64,000 nt of DNA. It comes from DATKPA01 sp051955985. Lineage in GTDB: Bacteria > Planctomycetota > Phycisphaerae > WQYP01. How positions within the stretch are numbered: position 1 is the first letter of the stretch; every line of letters begins with the position of its first letter. Below are positions 9,681 through 18,067 of the stretch, piece after piece. The position numbers and the translations under genes were made by a program. Location: the NCBI GenBank assembly GCA_051955985.1, contig JBQCGD010000057.1, positions 41,894-105,893 on the forward strand, in the 5' to 3' direction. Under the pieces are notes generated by a model. It was not told where the DNA came from, ran no database searches, and saw only the letters and a program-made list of their open reading frames with translations.

Positions 9681-10265
9681 ATGGCCCGCAACAAAGAAGT
9701 CCTCACCACCGGCGAAGTCGCCCGCATCTGCAAGGTCGCACCCCGCACCGTAACCAAATGGTTCGACTCCGGACAGCTCCGCGGCTACCGCATCCCCGGC
9801 TCCAAAGACCGCCGCATCCCCATCACCCAGCTTGTCCGCTTCATGCGCCAGAACAACATGCCCCTCGACGGCATGCTCCACTTCACCAAGACCCGCGTCC
9901 TCATCGTCGATGACGAAACCGAAATCGTCGAAATGCTCCGCGACCTCCTCTCCCAGCAGACCAACTACGACGTCCACGTCGCCCGCAACGGCTTCGAGGC
10001 CGGCGTCGAAGCGGAGAAAATCAAACCCCACGCCATCCTGCTCGACATCAACCTCGGTGACATCAACGGCCGCGAGGTCTGCAAAACCGTCCGCGCCAAC
10101 TCCGACCTCCAAATGACCAAGGTCATCGCGATGTCCGGCCACCTCTCCGATGATGAAGGCAAAGCCCTCACCCACGGCGGCGGCTTCGACGGCTATTTGA
10201 AAAAACCCTTCAGCATGCAAAGCGTCATCCAGGCGATCGAAGACGCCGTCGCCGTCGTTTACTGA
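9681..10265 (+). CDS. Response regulator with N-terminal excisionase/MerR-type HTH and C-terminal receiver domain
   Basis: A 194-aa two-component output protein with reversed domain order. Residues 7-55 form an excisionase-like winged helix-turn-helix (LTTGEVARICKVAPRTVTKW...RGYRIPGSKDRRIPI). Residues 71-190 form a CheY-like receiver with acidic pair D77/D78, phospho-acceptor D122 (LLDINLG), S152 and K175 (KKPF). DNA binding is therefore N-terminal and phosphorylation C-terminal. GGAGG lies nine bases before the ATG and fixes the start. No histidine kinase is nearby, so its partner is unlinked. It is divergent from nirA, which makes nirA a plausible target (inference). Confidence 0.88.
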   Translation: MARNKEVLTTGEVARICKVAPRTVTKWFDSGQLRGYRIPGSKDRRIPITQLVRFMRQNNMPLDGMLHFTKTRVLIVDDETEIVEMLRDLLSQQTNYDVHVARNGFEAGVEAEKIKPHAILLDINLGDINGREVCKTVRANSDLQMTKVIAMSGHLSDDEGKALTHGGGFDGYLKKPFSMQSVIQAIEDAVAVVY

Positions 10266-10294
10266 CCGCCAAAGCACAACGTTCGCACGCGCAG

Positions 10295-10318
10295 GTTAGC
10301 CGGCGGTTTTAACCGCCG
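10295..10318. repeat. REP-like hairpin with GTTAGC prefix
   Basis: GTTAGC is followed by CGGCGGTT/AACCGCCG, a perfect 8-bp stem with a TT loop. It shares prefix and layout with the elements at 17956-17980, 18749-18774 and 19464-19488. It overlaps the stop and last codons of the MBL gene, so the last residues of that protein (AVKTAG) are written by the repeat. Confidence 0.65.
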
Positions 10319-11120
10319 CTTTCTCCTCGCGCGGAAACTCCGAAAAATCGTGATACCCAAAGCACGACACCCGCTCCCCGTGCTCCCGCAACACCCGCCC
10401 AATCTCCCCCAGCGATTTCACCCGCGCCGCATCATCATCCGCCCGCTGCTTTACCAATTCAAAAATCGGATGCTCCCGCGGCGTCGCCGGATCCAGTTCT
10501 GCCCGCAGGTAATACGCATCCCCCGCATGCAGCACCCAATGCCCCGGCGCATCCTCCACCGCCACCCCGCAATGCCCCCGCGTATGCCCCGGCAACGGCA
10601 CCAGCACCACCTGCACCGAAAGCGGCAACGGCAACAACCGCGCCCTGATCCCGAACCAATCCACCTCCGCCTCCCCCGCCGATTGCACCACCATCTGCGG
10701 CTTGTGCGCAAAATGCGTCAGCACATACCGCGGATTCCTCGACTCCACATTCGCCAACTCCTCCGCCGCCAGGTGCACCGCCGCGTGAGGAAAATCCGCC
10801 AATCCCCCCGTGTGATCCGGATCCGCATGCGTCAGCACGATGTCCGTCACCGCCGACGCCTCGACACCCGAATACTGCAGATGACGTATGGCCGTATCAT
10901 CCTTTTCGAGCTGAAACCCCGCACCCTCGATCAGTGCTTTCCCCAACCGTTCCCGCGGGTGCAGGCAATCCATCAGCCCGATCCCGGTGTCGATCAGCAC
11001 ACACCGATCTTCTTCCTGCAACAGAAGACAATGACACGCCGCCCGTGCCCCGGGCACCGCCGGCGGGACGATCACCCCACAATTCAAATGCCGCAAAACA
11101 ACCACGCCCACTCCTTTCAC
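10296..11120 (-). CDS. MBL-fold metallo-hydrolase, lactonase-like
   Basis: Soluble metallo-beta-lactamase-fold hydrolase of 274 aa. The metal motif is THADPDHTGG: H98, D100, D102 and H103, so the second histidine of the usual HxHxDH is Asp. Later metal ligands are H179 in PGHTRGH and D201 in HAGDAYY, with a late histidine in GYHDF. The layout resembles the AHL-lactonase/AttM side of the fold, but the substrate cannot be assigned. The C-terminus runs into a REP-like hairpin, which suggests the repeat inserted at the 3' end of the gene. It is convergent with the response-regulator gene. Confidence 0.85.
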   Translation of the reverse strand: MKGVGVVVLRHLNCGVIVPPAVPGARAACHCLLLQEEDRCVLIDTGIGLMDCLHPRERLGKALIEGAGFQLEKDDTAIRHLQYSGVEASAVTDIVLTHADPDHTGGLADFPHAAVHLAAEELANVESRNPRYVLTHFAHKPQMVVQSAGEAEVDWFGIRARLLPLPLSVQVVLVPLPGHTRGHCGVAVEDAPGHWVLHAGDAYYLRAELDPATPREHPIFELVKQRADDDAARVKSLGEIGRVLREHGERVSCFGYHDFSEFPREEKAAVKTAG

Positions 11121-11210
11121 CAGTTGTCACGTCACCGCGATGTATTCTGTTTATTCGTACAAATGCGATGTCCGTGCGCCGTAGCCGCATATATCCCCAC
11201 CACCAGATAT

Positions 11211-11411
11211 TCAGTGTTTTCCCCGGATAACGCGGACAACATGTCTTGGAAGTCGCTGTTCAAGGACAGGCTCTCCCTTAAACGCCCACGCGTCCATCGC
11301 GAGCTGCCACATCATCTCGATGCATTCTTCCGGCGACTTACCCGCAAGATCATTCTCCCGCCCCTGATCCTTCAACTTGCTCTTTCTTACAACAATATTC
11401 GCTCGGCTCAT
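11211..11411 (-). CDS. Conserved-looking 66-aa protein, unknown function
   Basis: Small basic protein beginning MSRANIVVRKSKLKDQ and continuing AGKSPEECIEMMWQLAMDAWAFKG, LEQRLPRHVVRVIRGKH. It has no signal peptide or membrane helix. Its ATG shares one base with the TGA of the upstream coiled-coil gene (TGATG), so the two are probably translated together. The SPEE...W.L..DAWAFKGE and RLPRHVVR blocks look like a conserved planctomycete small-protein family; that is recognition from memory, not tested. A regulatory or adaptor role for the upstream membrane protein is possible but unproven. Confidence 0.65.
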   Translation of the reverse strand: MSRANIVVRKSKLKDQGRENDLAGKSPEECIEMMWQLAMDAWAFKGEPVLEQRLPRHVVRVIRGKH

Positions 11412-12136
11412 CACCGCACCAGCAAATACAGCGCAATCAACAAACTCAACCCCGCCATCAAAAACGCCCCGCCCACCATCCACCCCGCCCGGTTCTTGCT
11501 CTTCTCGATCCATTCCTGCATCTGCATCGCCGACGCCGCGTAGCTGTCGCGCACCTGTTGCAGCGCATCGACCGCGTGGTTGTTCGCCAGTTGCAGCCGG
11601 TCGATCATCATCGAAAACCGGTTGAACGATTCGACGAGCTGCCGGTCGATTTCGTTCCCCATTTCGATCTGCTCGCGGATGCTCTGCAGCATTTCCGCAT
11701 GTTCCCCTTTCTTCGGTCCGATCGCCTGCACCACGTCGCTCACCTTGCGCTGCTGCTCCGCGTGCATGGAGAGCCGGTCGTTGATCATCTTGAGCATTTC
11801 CGCCTGCATCTTGCTCGTCTGCGGCAGCGCTTCGGCCGCCGCGGGCAGGGTGCTCAGGCGCGAAAACAGTTCTTCCTGCCGCCGCGCCTGCCCATCCAGC
11901 GCCGCCCGCAGTTCCTGCACGGTGTTCAGCAGCGAATCGTACGACTGCTGCAATTTGTAATTGCCCGCCCCCGACATCGTTGTCGGGCCCACACGCCCCA
12001 CCACGGCATTGAGCCCCTCTTCCGCGCGCGCCATCGCCGCATCGCCCGCCCCCGCCTGCTGCGCGTACCCCTCGTAATCGACCAACGTCGGCTCCGACCC
12101 CCGAATCCACCGTTGCACACGTTCAACGAAGCCCAT
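11411..12136 (-). CDS. Coiled-coil protein with a C-terminal membrane anchor
   Basis: A 241-aa protein of mostly long helices (about residues 60-205, rich in Q, E, M and R with heptad-like spacing: KMQAEMLKMINDRLSMHAEQ, EMLQSIREQIEMGNEIDRQL), ending in one transmembrane segment (GWMVGGAFLMAGLSLLIALY) and only three more residues. It is therefore tail-anchored, with the bulk in the cytoplasm. GAGGAG sits five bases upstream of the chosen ATG; the longer in-frame extension upstream has no ribosome site. Coupled to the 66-aa gene that follows. Function unknown; envelope scaffolding or methyl-acceptor-like dimerisation are only guesses. Confidence 0.75.
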   Translation of the reverse strand: MGFVERVQRWIRGSEPTLVDYEGYAQQAGAGDAAMARAEEGLNAVVGRVGPTTMSGAGNYKLQQSYDSLLNTVQELRAALDGQARRQEELFSRLSTLPAAAEALPQTSKMQAEMLKMINDRLSMHAEQQRKVSDVVQAIGPKKGEHAEMLQSIREQIEMGNEIDRQLVESFNRFSMMIDRLQLANNHAVDALQQVRDSYAASAMQMQEWIEKSKNRAGWMVGGAFLMAGLSLLIALYLLVR

Positions 12137-12236
12137 AGAGCTCCTCAAAAAAGAAACCCCGTGCATTATACCATTTATCGTGCAGACCGCGCGATTGACT
12201 CCAGCGGCCCCGCGACTCGCCACGACCGCAACGCTC

Positions 12237-13274
12237 TCACGGGACCAGCCACCGCAAGTCCCGTTCTCCCAGGATGATGCGCTCCCGGGGCAAACGTCCG
12301 AGGTCAAACCCCCGCAATACCTCCCCTGCGCTCATTTCGCGCAAAGAGTCCACCTGCCCGCTCCGCCACGCCGCCCACCCCACCACCTTTTCCGCCGGCA
12401 CGCCACGCTCCCGGAACTGCGCAATCCGCGACTCCCCATGCCGCTTCGCCAGCCGCTTCCCATCCTCCCCAATCACCAGCGGCACGTGCGCAAACCGCGG
12501 CGGCTCCCAACCCAGCGCCCGATACAACAGAATCTGCCGCGGCGTGCTTGAGACCAGGTCATCCCCGCGCATCACCAAATCAATCCCCATCGCATGGTCA
12601 TCCACCACGCACGCCAACTGGTACGCCGGCGTCCCATCGAAGCGGGTGAGCGGAAAATCCCCCACCTCCCCCGCCACATCAAACCCCTGCACCCCCGCCA
12701 CAGCATCCTCAAACGCCACGACCCCCGGCTCCACCCGCAGGCGCCAGCACACCTTTCTGCCGGTCTCCTCAAAAACCGCCCGCTCCATCCCCGCCAGGTT
12801 GTCGGCTCTAAAGGTTGCCTGTTGCCCTTTGGCCCTGCAGGTCCCCGGATACCGCAGAATTCCCTCCCCCTCGTGCGGCGCACTGGCACTCCCTGCAACG
12901 CTCGCCGCAATATCCGCCCGCGTGCAAACACACGGATACACCCGCCCCGCCGCCCACAACCGCTCCAATACCTCCCGATACCCGTCCAGCCGCTGCGATT
13001 GCACCACCACCCCCGAATCAAGGTTTTGCGCACCAGGTTTTGCGTCTCGCGTTTCCCCATACCCATCCCACTCCATCCCCAGCCATCGCAAATCCGCATA
13101 CGCCTGCTCGACGCTTTCCGGTTTCGCCCGCCCCGCATCCAGATCTTCCATGCGCATGTAAATTCGCGCCCCCGCCTGCCGGGCCGTCCACCATGTCAGC
13201 AGGAACGTCCGGGCATGCCCCAGGTGCAGCGCCCCCGTCGGACTCGGAGCCAGCCTTGTGTGCAAAAACGGCAT
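12237..13274 (-). CDS. gluQ: Glutamyl-Q tRNA(Asp) synthetase
   Basis: A 345-aa paralogue of the GluRS catalytic domain. It activates glutamate and attaches it to the queuosine base at position 34 of tRNA-Asp. HIGH-class signature: LAPSPTGALHLGHA near the N-terminus. KMSKS-class loop: KRLAKRHG. A zinc site of the GluQ type is present as YPCVCTRAD followed by YPGTCRAKG. It lacks the anticodon-binding domain of full GluRS, which separates it from GltX. The start MPFLHTRLAPSP is the family N-terminus; an upstream ATG would add 36 atypical residues. Confidence 0.93.
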   Translation of the reverse strand: MPFLHTRLAPSPTGALHLGHARTFLLTWWTARQAGARIYMRMEDLDAGRAKPESVEQAYADLRWLGMEWDGYGETRDAKPGAQNLDSGVVVQSQRLDGYREVLERLWAAGRVYPCVCTRADIAASVAGSASAPHEGEGILRYPGTCRAKGQQATFRADNLAGMERAVFEETGRKVCWRLRVEPGVVAFEDAVAGVQGFDVAGEVGDFPLTRFDGTPAYQLACVVDDHAMGIDLVMRGDDLVSSTPRQILLYRALGWEPPRFAHVPLVIGEDGKRLAKRHGESRIAQFRERGVPAEKVVGWAAWRSGQVDSLREMSAGEVLRGFDLGRLPRERIILGERDLRWLVP

Positions 13275-13411
13275 CCTCACCCCGTCCAGTATAACGCATG
13301 GGAAGATGCCCGCAGCCGGTGTGCTTCCGTCACCCTTTGGGCAAGCGTAAGAAGCCGCGAAAACCGTTCGCAAGTGACTCATGAGCAGTACCTTTTTCTT
13401 GCATTAAGTCC

Positions 13412-13441
13412 TTGCGTAACAATCGCTACTCTGCTTATGTT
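13412..13441 (+). promoter_or_regulatory. Candidate sigma-70 promoter for the giant Kelch/Ig protein
   Basis: TTGCGT and TATGTT are separated by 18 bases in the divergent region between gluQ and the downstream gene. The match is moderate and the leader would be about 100 nt. Confidence 0.3.
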
Positions 13442-13547
13442 ACCGGGGTGGCGGAGCGGCTGTGCAACACGGCAGCTTCAATTCTGTTCCCCCTTCCTGA
13501 TGGCGGGGTCTGATCGTATTAAACATCTTGTTCGTGGGAGTTCCGGA

Positions 13548-16500
13548 ATGTCGATCTCTTCGCTGCTGTTCGAACGCGCTCGCAACCATCTTCATCTGAA
13601 TCGTGAACGCGCCCGTCTCGCCCAGGCTTTCTCCCTCCCACGCGCCACACCACGCCCCGCAAAATCCCGCCGCCCTTCCTTCTCCACCGTCGAGCAACTT
13701 GAACAACGCACCCTGATGGCCGCCACCTGGACCGCCCTTACCCACCCCGCCCCGGGCCAGGTCACCGCCATGTACCTCCTGCCCGACGGCCGCGTCCTCG
13801 CTCAGGGCGGGCCGCAGCAGATCAGCAATCGATGGGAAATCCTCACCCCCGACGCCCAGGGCCACTACGTCGACGGCACCTGGTCCTCTGCCGCCTCCTC
13901 CAATTACGCACGCCTTTTCTACTCCTCGCAGATCCTGCAGGATGGCCGTCTCTTCGTCGCCGGCAGCGAATACGATGAAAACATTTCGTCCGGACCGCCG
14001 TTCAACAATCCCACCGCCGTCACCAAGAATGCCGAAATCTACAACCCCCTGACCAACACCTGGACCATGCTCCCGAACCAGAATTTTGGCGCGCTTTTCG
14101 ACTGCGCCTCCGAAATCCTCCCCGATGGCCGAGTGCTCATGGTCCCCGTTGAACCCGCCACGCCCTTCGGCACCCTCATCTATGACCCTCAGACCAACAC
14201 CTTCACCGCCGGCCCCGCGCAGCTTCGTGGCATCAATGCCCCAGCCCTCTCCGGCGATGAGGAAGGCCTTGTCAAACTCCCCGACGGCAGCATCCTCACC
14301 GTCGACGGCGCCCACACCTCCGAACGCTACATCCCCTCACTCAACCAATGGGTCAACGACGGCCCGGTCCCCGTGAATCTCTATGACCTCAACAGCGACG
14401 AAATCGGCGCCAGCGCCCTGCTCCCCAATGGAAAGGTCATATGGTTTGGCGGTACTGGCAGAACTGCCATCTACACCCCCTCCGGCAATAACAACCCCGG
14501 TACTTGGACTACAGGTCCCACCATTCCGGGCGGCAAAATCGCCGAGGACTCCCCCGCCACCGTCCTCGCCGATGGCAACGTCCTCTTCATGGCGAGTGCC
14601 TCTGAAGAGGCGGCCGGCACCTTCTATCTCTACAACCCCATCACCAACACCATCACCACCACCACCCAGATCCCCAGCTTCCTCGATCCCCCCTTCGTCT
14701 CCCGCTTCCTCAACCTCCCTGACGGCACCATCCTCACCTGCCACACCGACTCCCAACTCTACATCTACAACCCGAACACCCCCGCCCTCGCCGCCGCCGC
14801 CCCAGTCCTTTCCAGTATTGTCCGCAACACCGGCGGCACTTTCACTGCCAGCGGAACCAACTTCAATGGCATCAATGAAGGCTCGTCCTACGGCGACGAC
14901 GCCCAGATGTCCACCAACTACCCGCTCATCCGGCTCACCAGCGGCTCCAACGTCTACTACGCCAGAAGCTTCGGCTGGAACATGACCGGCGTCGTCACCG
15001 GCGACGCCCCGGCCTTCACGAACTTCTCCCTCCCCGCCAATCTCCCCCAGGGCGCCTACCAGCTCCAGGTGGTCACAAACGGCGTCGCCTCGAACGCGAT
15101 GACCTTTATCAACCGCCCTGACGCCACCCCCACGCTTGTCTTCACCCAGCAGCCCACCGGCGGCTTGCCTCTTCGCCCCCTCGCCCCCTTCACCGTTACT
15201 ATCGAGGATCAATACGGCGACATCTACGGCGGCTTTAATTCGCCCATCACCCTCACCGTCGCCTCCGGCCCCGGCACCATCGGCGGTACCTTCACTGTCT
15301 CCGCCGTCGACGGCGTCGCCACCTTCAGCAACGTCACCCTCAGTGCCGCCGGCACCTACACCCTCGCCGCCTCCGATCCGGCCGACAACGTCTTCAACAT
15401 CCTTTCCGACCCCTTCACCGTCCAGCCCGGCCCCACACAGCTCGTCTTCACCAGCCAGCCCGCCACCTCCATCGCCGGCCAGCCGATCGCCGGCCCCGTC
15501 ACCGTCACGCTCCAATTCGCCAACGGCACCGTCGTCGATGATAACACCGCCATCACCCTCGCCGTCGCCTCCGGGCCCGGCGGTCTCAATGGCAACGTGA
15601 CCATCCCGCTCGTCCACGGCGTCGCTACCTTCAACGCCGCCAACATCACCGTCGCCGGCACCTACACCCTCTCCGCCACCGATCCGCTCGACAATATCGT
15701 CGCCACCTCCAACAGCTTCCTCGTCAACGCCGCCGCCGCCGCTACTCTCGCCTTTGAACAGCCCATCACCGGCGCCATCGCCGGCAGCCCCATCTCCCCC
15801 GCCGTCCTCGTCGCCATCGAAGACGCCTACGGCAACGTCATCTCCAGCAGCAACGCCAACATTACCATCGCCGTCAGCAGCGGCCCCGGACTCCTCGCCG
15901 GCTTCACCTCCGCCACCACCTCCAGCGGCGTCGCTGCCTTCAACAACCTCGTCCTCACCACCGCCGGAAACTACACCCTCACCGCCACCGATGCCGCCGA
16001 CAACTTTGTCGGCACCTCCAACACCTTCACCCTCAGCCCCGGCGCCGCCGCCAACCTCGCCTTCCTCCAGGCCCCCTCCACCCTCACCGCCGGCCAGCTC
16101 TTCGCCCCCGCCGTCAGCGCCGTCCTCACCGACGCCTTCGGCAACGTCGCCACCAACAATGTCTCCAACATCTCCATCGCCGTCGCCAGCGGGCCCGGCG
16201 CCATCCTCGGCGCCACCACCGTCCCCGTCGTCAACGGCATCGCCAACTTCAACGACATCACCATCAAAAAAGCCGGCACCTACCAGCTCGTCATCAACGA
16301 CGGCGGCCTCGGTCCCGTCACCTCCTCCGCCTTCAACGTCAACGCCGGTCCCCCCTCCCAGGCCGTCTTCCTCCAGCAGCCCAGCGCCATCACCTCCGGC
16401 ACCAGGTTCAACCTCGTCATGCAGATCGAAGATGCCGCCGGCAACTTCATCGGCAACAGCAACGCCCCCGTCCACCTCTCCCTCGTCGGCGCACCACGCG

Positions 16501-17096
16501 GTGCTAAACTCAACGCCGCACCCACCACCCGCGCCGTCAACGGCATCGTCACCATCCACAACGCCCAGCTCACCCCCAGCACCGGCTACTTCACCCTCGG
16601 CGCCACCCTCCCCGGCTACGTCACCAGCTACTCCGCCCCCATCATCGTCAGCGGGCCTCCCGTTAAACTCGTCGTCGGCCGCCAGCCCGCCGCCGTCGTC
16701 GCCGCCGGACCCACCCTCACGCCCGTCGTCGTCCGCATCCTCGACAATTTCGGCCGAACCGCCGCCAGCAACTCCCCCGTCACCGTCTTCCTCATCGGAC
16801 CCAGCGGCGCCGTCCTCGGCGGCACTCGCACCGTCCACGCCAACAACGGCGTCGCCCTCTTCTCCAACCTCTCCATCTCCCGCCCCGGCACCTACACCCT
16901 CCGCTTCACCGCCGGCAAGCTCCAGCCCGTCAACTCCATCAGGATCGTCGTCACCTCCAGCAACGCCCAACTCGCCGCCGCTGCCAAGAAAAAGCAGGCC
17001 GCCCACGCCGTCGCCGCCACCACCAAAACGGTCGCCAAAGCCGTTACCAGAACCGCCCTCCTCAACCCCCTCCGCCGCTTCGGCCTCTACCACTGA
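13548..17096 (+). CDS. Giant exported protein: Kelch/galactose-oxidase-like propeller plus six Ig-like repeats
   Basis: A 1182-aa surface or secreted protein. The N-terminus carries the planctomycete motif LEQRTLMA (51-58). Residues about 65-420 hold seven Kelch-like blades with a recurring LPDGRVL..GG core (YLLPDGRVLAQGG, ILQDGRLFVAGS, ILPDGRVLMVPV, KLPDGSILTVDG, LLPNGKVIWFGG, VLADGNVLFMAS, NLPDGTILTCH), like galactose-oxidase propellers. A galactose-oxidase C-terminal-like sandwich follows, then six tandem repeats of about 100 aa (LVFTQQP...I.D.YGN......SGPG...GT.T...V.GVATF.N..L..AGTYTL) of the bacterial Ig-like type. The tail is basic (AKKKQAAHAVAA). No catalytic Tyr-Cys pair of galactose oxidase could be confirmed. 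GGGAG lies upstream of the ATG, and a strong terminator follows. Confidence 0.9.
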   Translation: MSISSLLFERARNHLHLNRERARLAQAFSLPRATPRPAKSRRPSFSTVEQLEQRTLMAATWTALTHPAPGQVTAMYLLPDGRVLAQGGPQQISNRWEILTPDAQGHYVDGTWSSAASSNYARLFYSSQILQDGRLFVAGSEYDENISSGPPFNNPTAVTKNAEIYNPLTNTWTMLPNQNFGALFDCASEILPDGRVLMVPVEPATPFGTLIYDPQTNTFTAGPAQLRGINAPALSGDEEGLVKLPDGSILTVDGAHTSERYIPSLNQWVNDGPVPVNLYDLNSDEIGASALLPNGKVIWFGGTGRTAIYTPSGNNNPGTWTTGPTIPGGKIAEDSPATVLADGNVLFMASASEEAAGTFYLYNPITNTITTTTQIPSFLDPPFVSRFLNLPDGTILTCHTDSQLYIYNPNTPALAAAAPVLSSIVRNTGGTFTASGTNFNGINEGSSYGDDAQMSTNYPLIRLTSGSNVYYARSFGWNMTGVVTGDAPAFTNFSLPANLPQGAYQLQVVTNGVASNAMTFINRPDATPTLVFTQQPTGGLPLRPLAPFTVTIEDQYGDIYGGFNSPITLTVASGPGTIGGTFTVSAVDGVATFSNVTLSAAGTYTLAASDPADNVFNILSDPFTVQPGPTQLVFTSQPATSIAGQPIAGPVTVTLQFANGTVVDDNTAITLAVASGPGGLNGNVTIPLVHGVATFNAANITVAGTYTLSATDPLDNIVATSNSFLVNAAAAATLAFEQPITGAIAGSPISPAVLVAIEDAYGNVISSSNANITIAVSSGPGLLAGFTSATTSSGVAAFNNLVLTTAGNYTLTATDAADNFVGTSNTFTLSPGAAANLAFLQAPSTLTAGQLFAPAVSAVLTDAFGNVATNNVSNISIAVASGPGAILGATTVPVVNGIANFNDITIKKAGTYQLVINDGGLGPVTSSAFNVNAGPPSQAVFLQQPSAITSGTRFNLVMQIEDAAGNFIGNSNAPVHLSLVGAPRGAKLNAAPTTRAVNGIVTIHNAQLTPSTGYFTLGATLPGYVTSYSAPIIVSGPPVKLVVGRQPAAVVAAGPTLTPVVVRILDNFGRTAASNSPVTVFLIGPSGAVLGGTRTVHANNGVALFSNLSISRPGTYTLRFTAGKLQPVNSIRIVVTSSNAQLAAAAKKKQAAHAVAATTKTVAKAVTRTALLNPLRRFGLYH

Positions 17097-17126
17097 TCCT
17101 CCACGACCACACACCCCGCACGCCAC

Positions 17127-17160
17127 AGCGGCTCCTCCACCCGGAGGGGCCGCTTTTTTT
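17127..17160 (+). terminator. Rho-independent terminator after the Kelch/Ig protein
   Basis: A 12-bp stem AGCGGCTCCTCC/GGAGGGGCCGCT (one G-T pair) with loop ACCC is followed directly by seven T. It lies 31 bases after the stop codon and only a few bases before the convergent DUF2461 stop. Confidence 0.9.
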
Positions 17161-17166
17161 CACCGA

Positions 17167-17919
17167 TCAAAACATCGGCGCCGGCCGCACCGGCCGCGAC
17201 CGCTTCTCCTCCTCCGCCCGCGCCGCCAGCAGCACCCCGTTGAACCACCCAATCCCCTCCCGCATCGCCTCAAAATGCCTCACCACCCTCTCCACCACCC
17301 CCGGCGACACCGCCACCGATGCCGGCAATTCCGCCCACCAGTAAAACTGCTTCATCTTCAAATACCCCGCCACCGCCGACCCCTCATGATCCCGCCACTC
17401 CCGCGGCATCCGCACCAGCCGCTCCCCCTGCAACTCCCCAAACATCTTCTTCACCTTCGCGTTCCCCACAATTTTCAAAAACCGCCCCGCATCCGCCACC
17501 ATCCCCGCCCGCACCGCCCGCAACTCCTCCGCCCCCGGCATGTAAATCCCCCCCGCTATCCCCACATGCTTGTGCGACACCTCAAAATAAAACCCCGCCC
17601 CCGCATGCCGCGGCAACTGCCGATGCGCAAACGTCGCCCCCACGTGCGTCTTGTACGGCGTCTTGTCCTTCGAAAATCGCGTGTCCCGGTATATCCGGTA
17701 AATCGCCTTCGCCGGCTCCTCCGCCACGTGATCCCCCGATATCTTCCGCATCCGCTCATTGATCCCCGCCACCATCTCCACCATCGGCCCCTTGACCCGC
17801 CCCTCAAAAATCTCCTTCCGCGCACCAAACCACTCCCGGTTGTTGTTCGTCTCCAACTGCCGGAAAAACGTCAGCATCTCCCGCGGAAAACATTTAAAGC
17901 GCGTCACCATAACCCCCAA
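17167..17919 (-). CDS. DUF2461 family protein
   Basis: A 250-aa soluble protein with the family hallmarks LTFFRQLETNNNREWFGARK near the N-terminus, YRIYRDTRFSKDKTPYKTHVGATF in the middle (the RDTRFSKDKTPYK core), and a late WRDHEGSAVAGYLKMKQFY segment. The family is widespread, but its biochemical role is not established. Length matches the family norm of about 220-250 aa. The start could be the third codon-level Met (MVTRFKCFP) instead. Convergent with the Kelch/Ig gene across a terminator. Confidence 0.9.
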   Translation of the reverse strand: MGVMVTRFKCFPREMLTFFRQLETNNNREWFGARKEIFEGRVKGPMVEMVAGINERMRKISGDHVAEEPAKAIYRIYRDTRFSKDKTPYKTHVGATFAHRQLPRHAGAGFYFEVSHKHVGIAGGIYMPGAEELRAVRAGMVADAGRFLKIVGNAKVKKMFGELQGERLVRMPREWRDHEGSAVAGYLKMKQFYWWAELPASVAVSPGVVERVVRHFEAMREGIGWFNGVLLAARAEEEKRSRPVRPAPMF

Positions 17920-17944
17920 TTGTACGCCACCTCCAAACCGCCGT

Positions 17945-17983
17945 GCACCACCCCAGTTTAGCCGGCGATTTTAATCGCCGTGT
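17945..17983. repeat. 39-bp repeat, copy 1, containing a REP-like hairpin
   Basis: Identical over 39 bases to 19453-19491, in the same orientation. The core is GTTTAGC followed by CGGCGATT/AATCGCCG (8-bp stem, TT loop). The two copies flank the XRE-ACP-DUF4291 segment. Confidence 0.9.
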
Positions 17984-18022
17984 CCCACTCCCCGAGGTCT
18001 ATTGCACTAAACCGCATAGAGT

Positions 18023-18051
18023 TTGACATGAAACGCATAAACCGCTATCCT
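18023..18051 (+). promoter_or_regulatory. Sigma-70 promoter of the XRE-acyl carrier protein operon
   Basis: A perfect TTGACA and a TATCCT are separated by exactly 17 bases. Transcription would begin near 18058, one base before the GGAGG ribosome site at 18059-18063, so the 5' leader is only about ten bases. Confidence 0.8.
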
Positions 18052-18067
18052 CCACATCGGAGGCATC

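Noticed and set aside
13440..13520. Possible tRNA-Ser/Leu-like start (GGGTGGCGGAGCGGCTG)
   Set aside because: No T-arm GTTCGA consensus, no anticodon stem and no matching acceptor strand follow; it is upstream sequence of the Kelch/Ig gene.
14337..17126. Very long minus-strand open frame opposite the Kelch/Ig gene
   Set aside because: Its product is almost only G, D, E, V and A, a mirror of the C-ending codons of the real gene, with no ribosome site.
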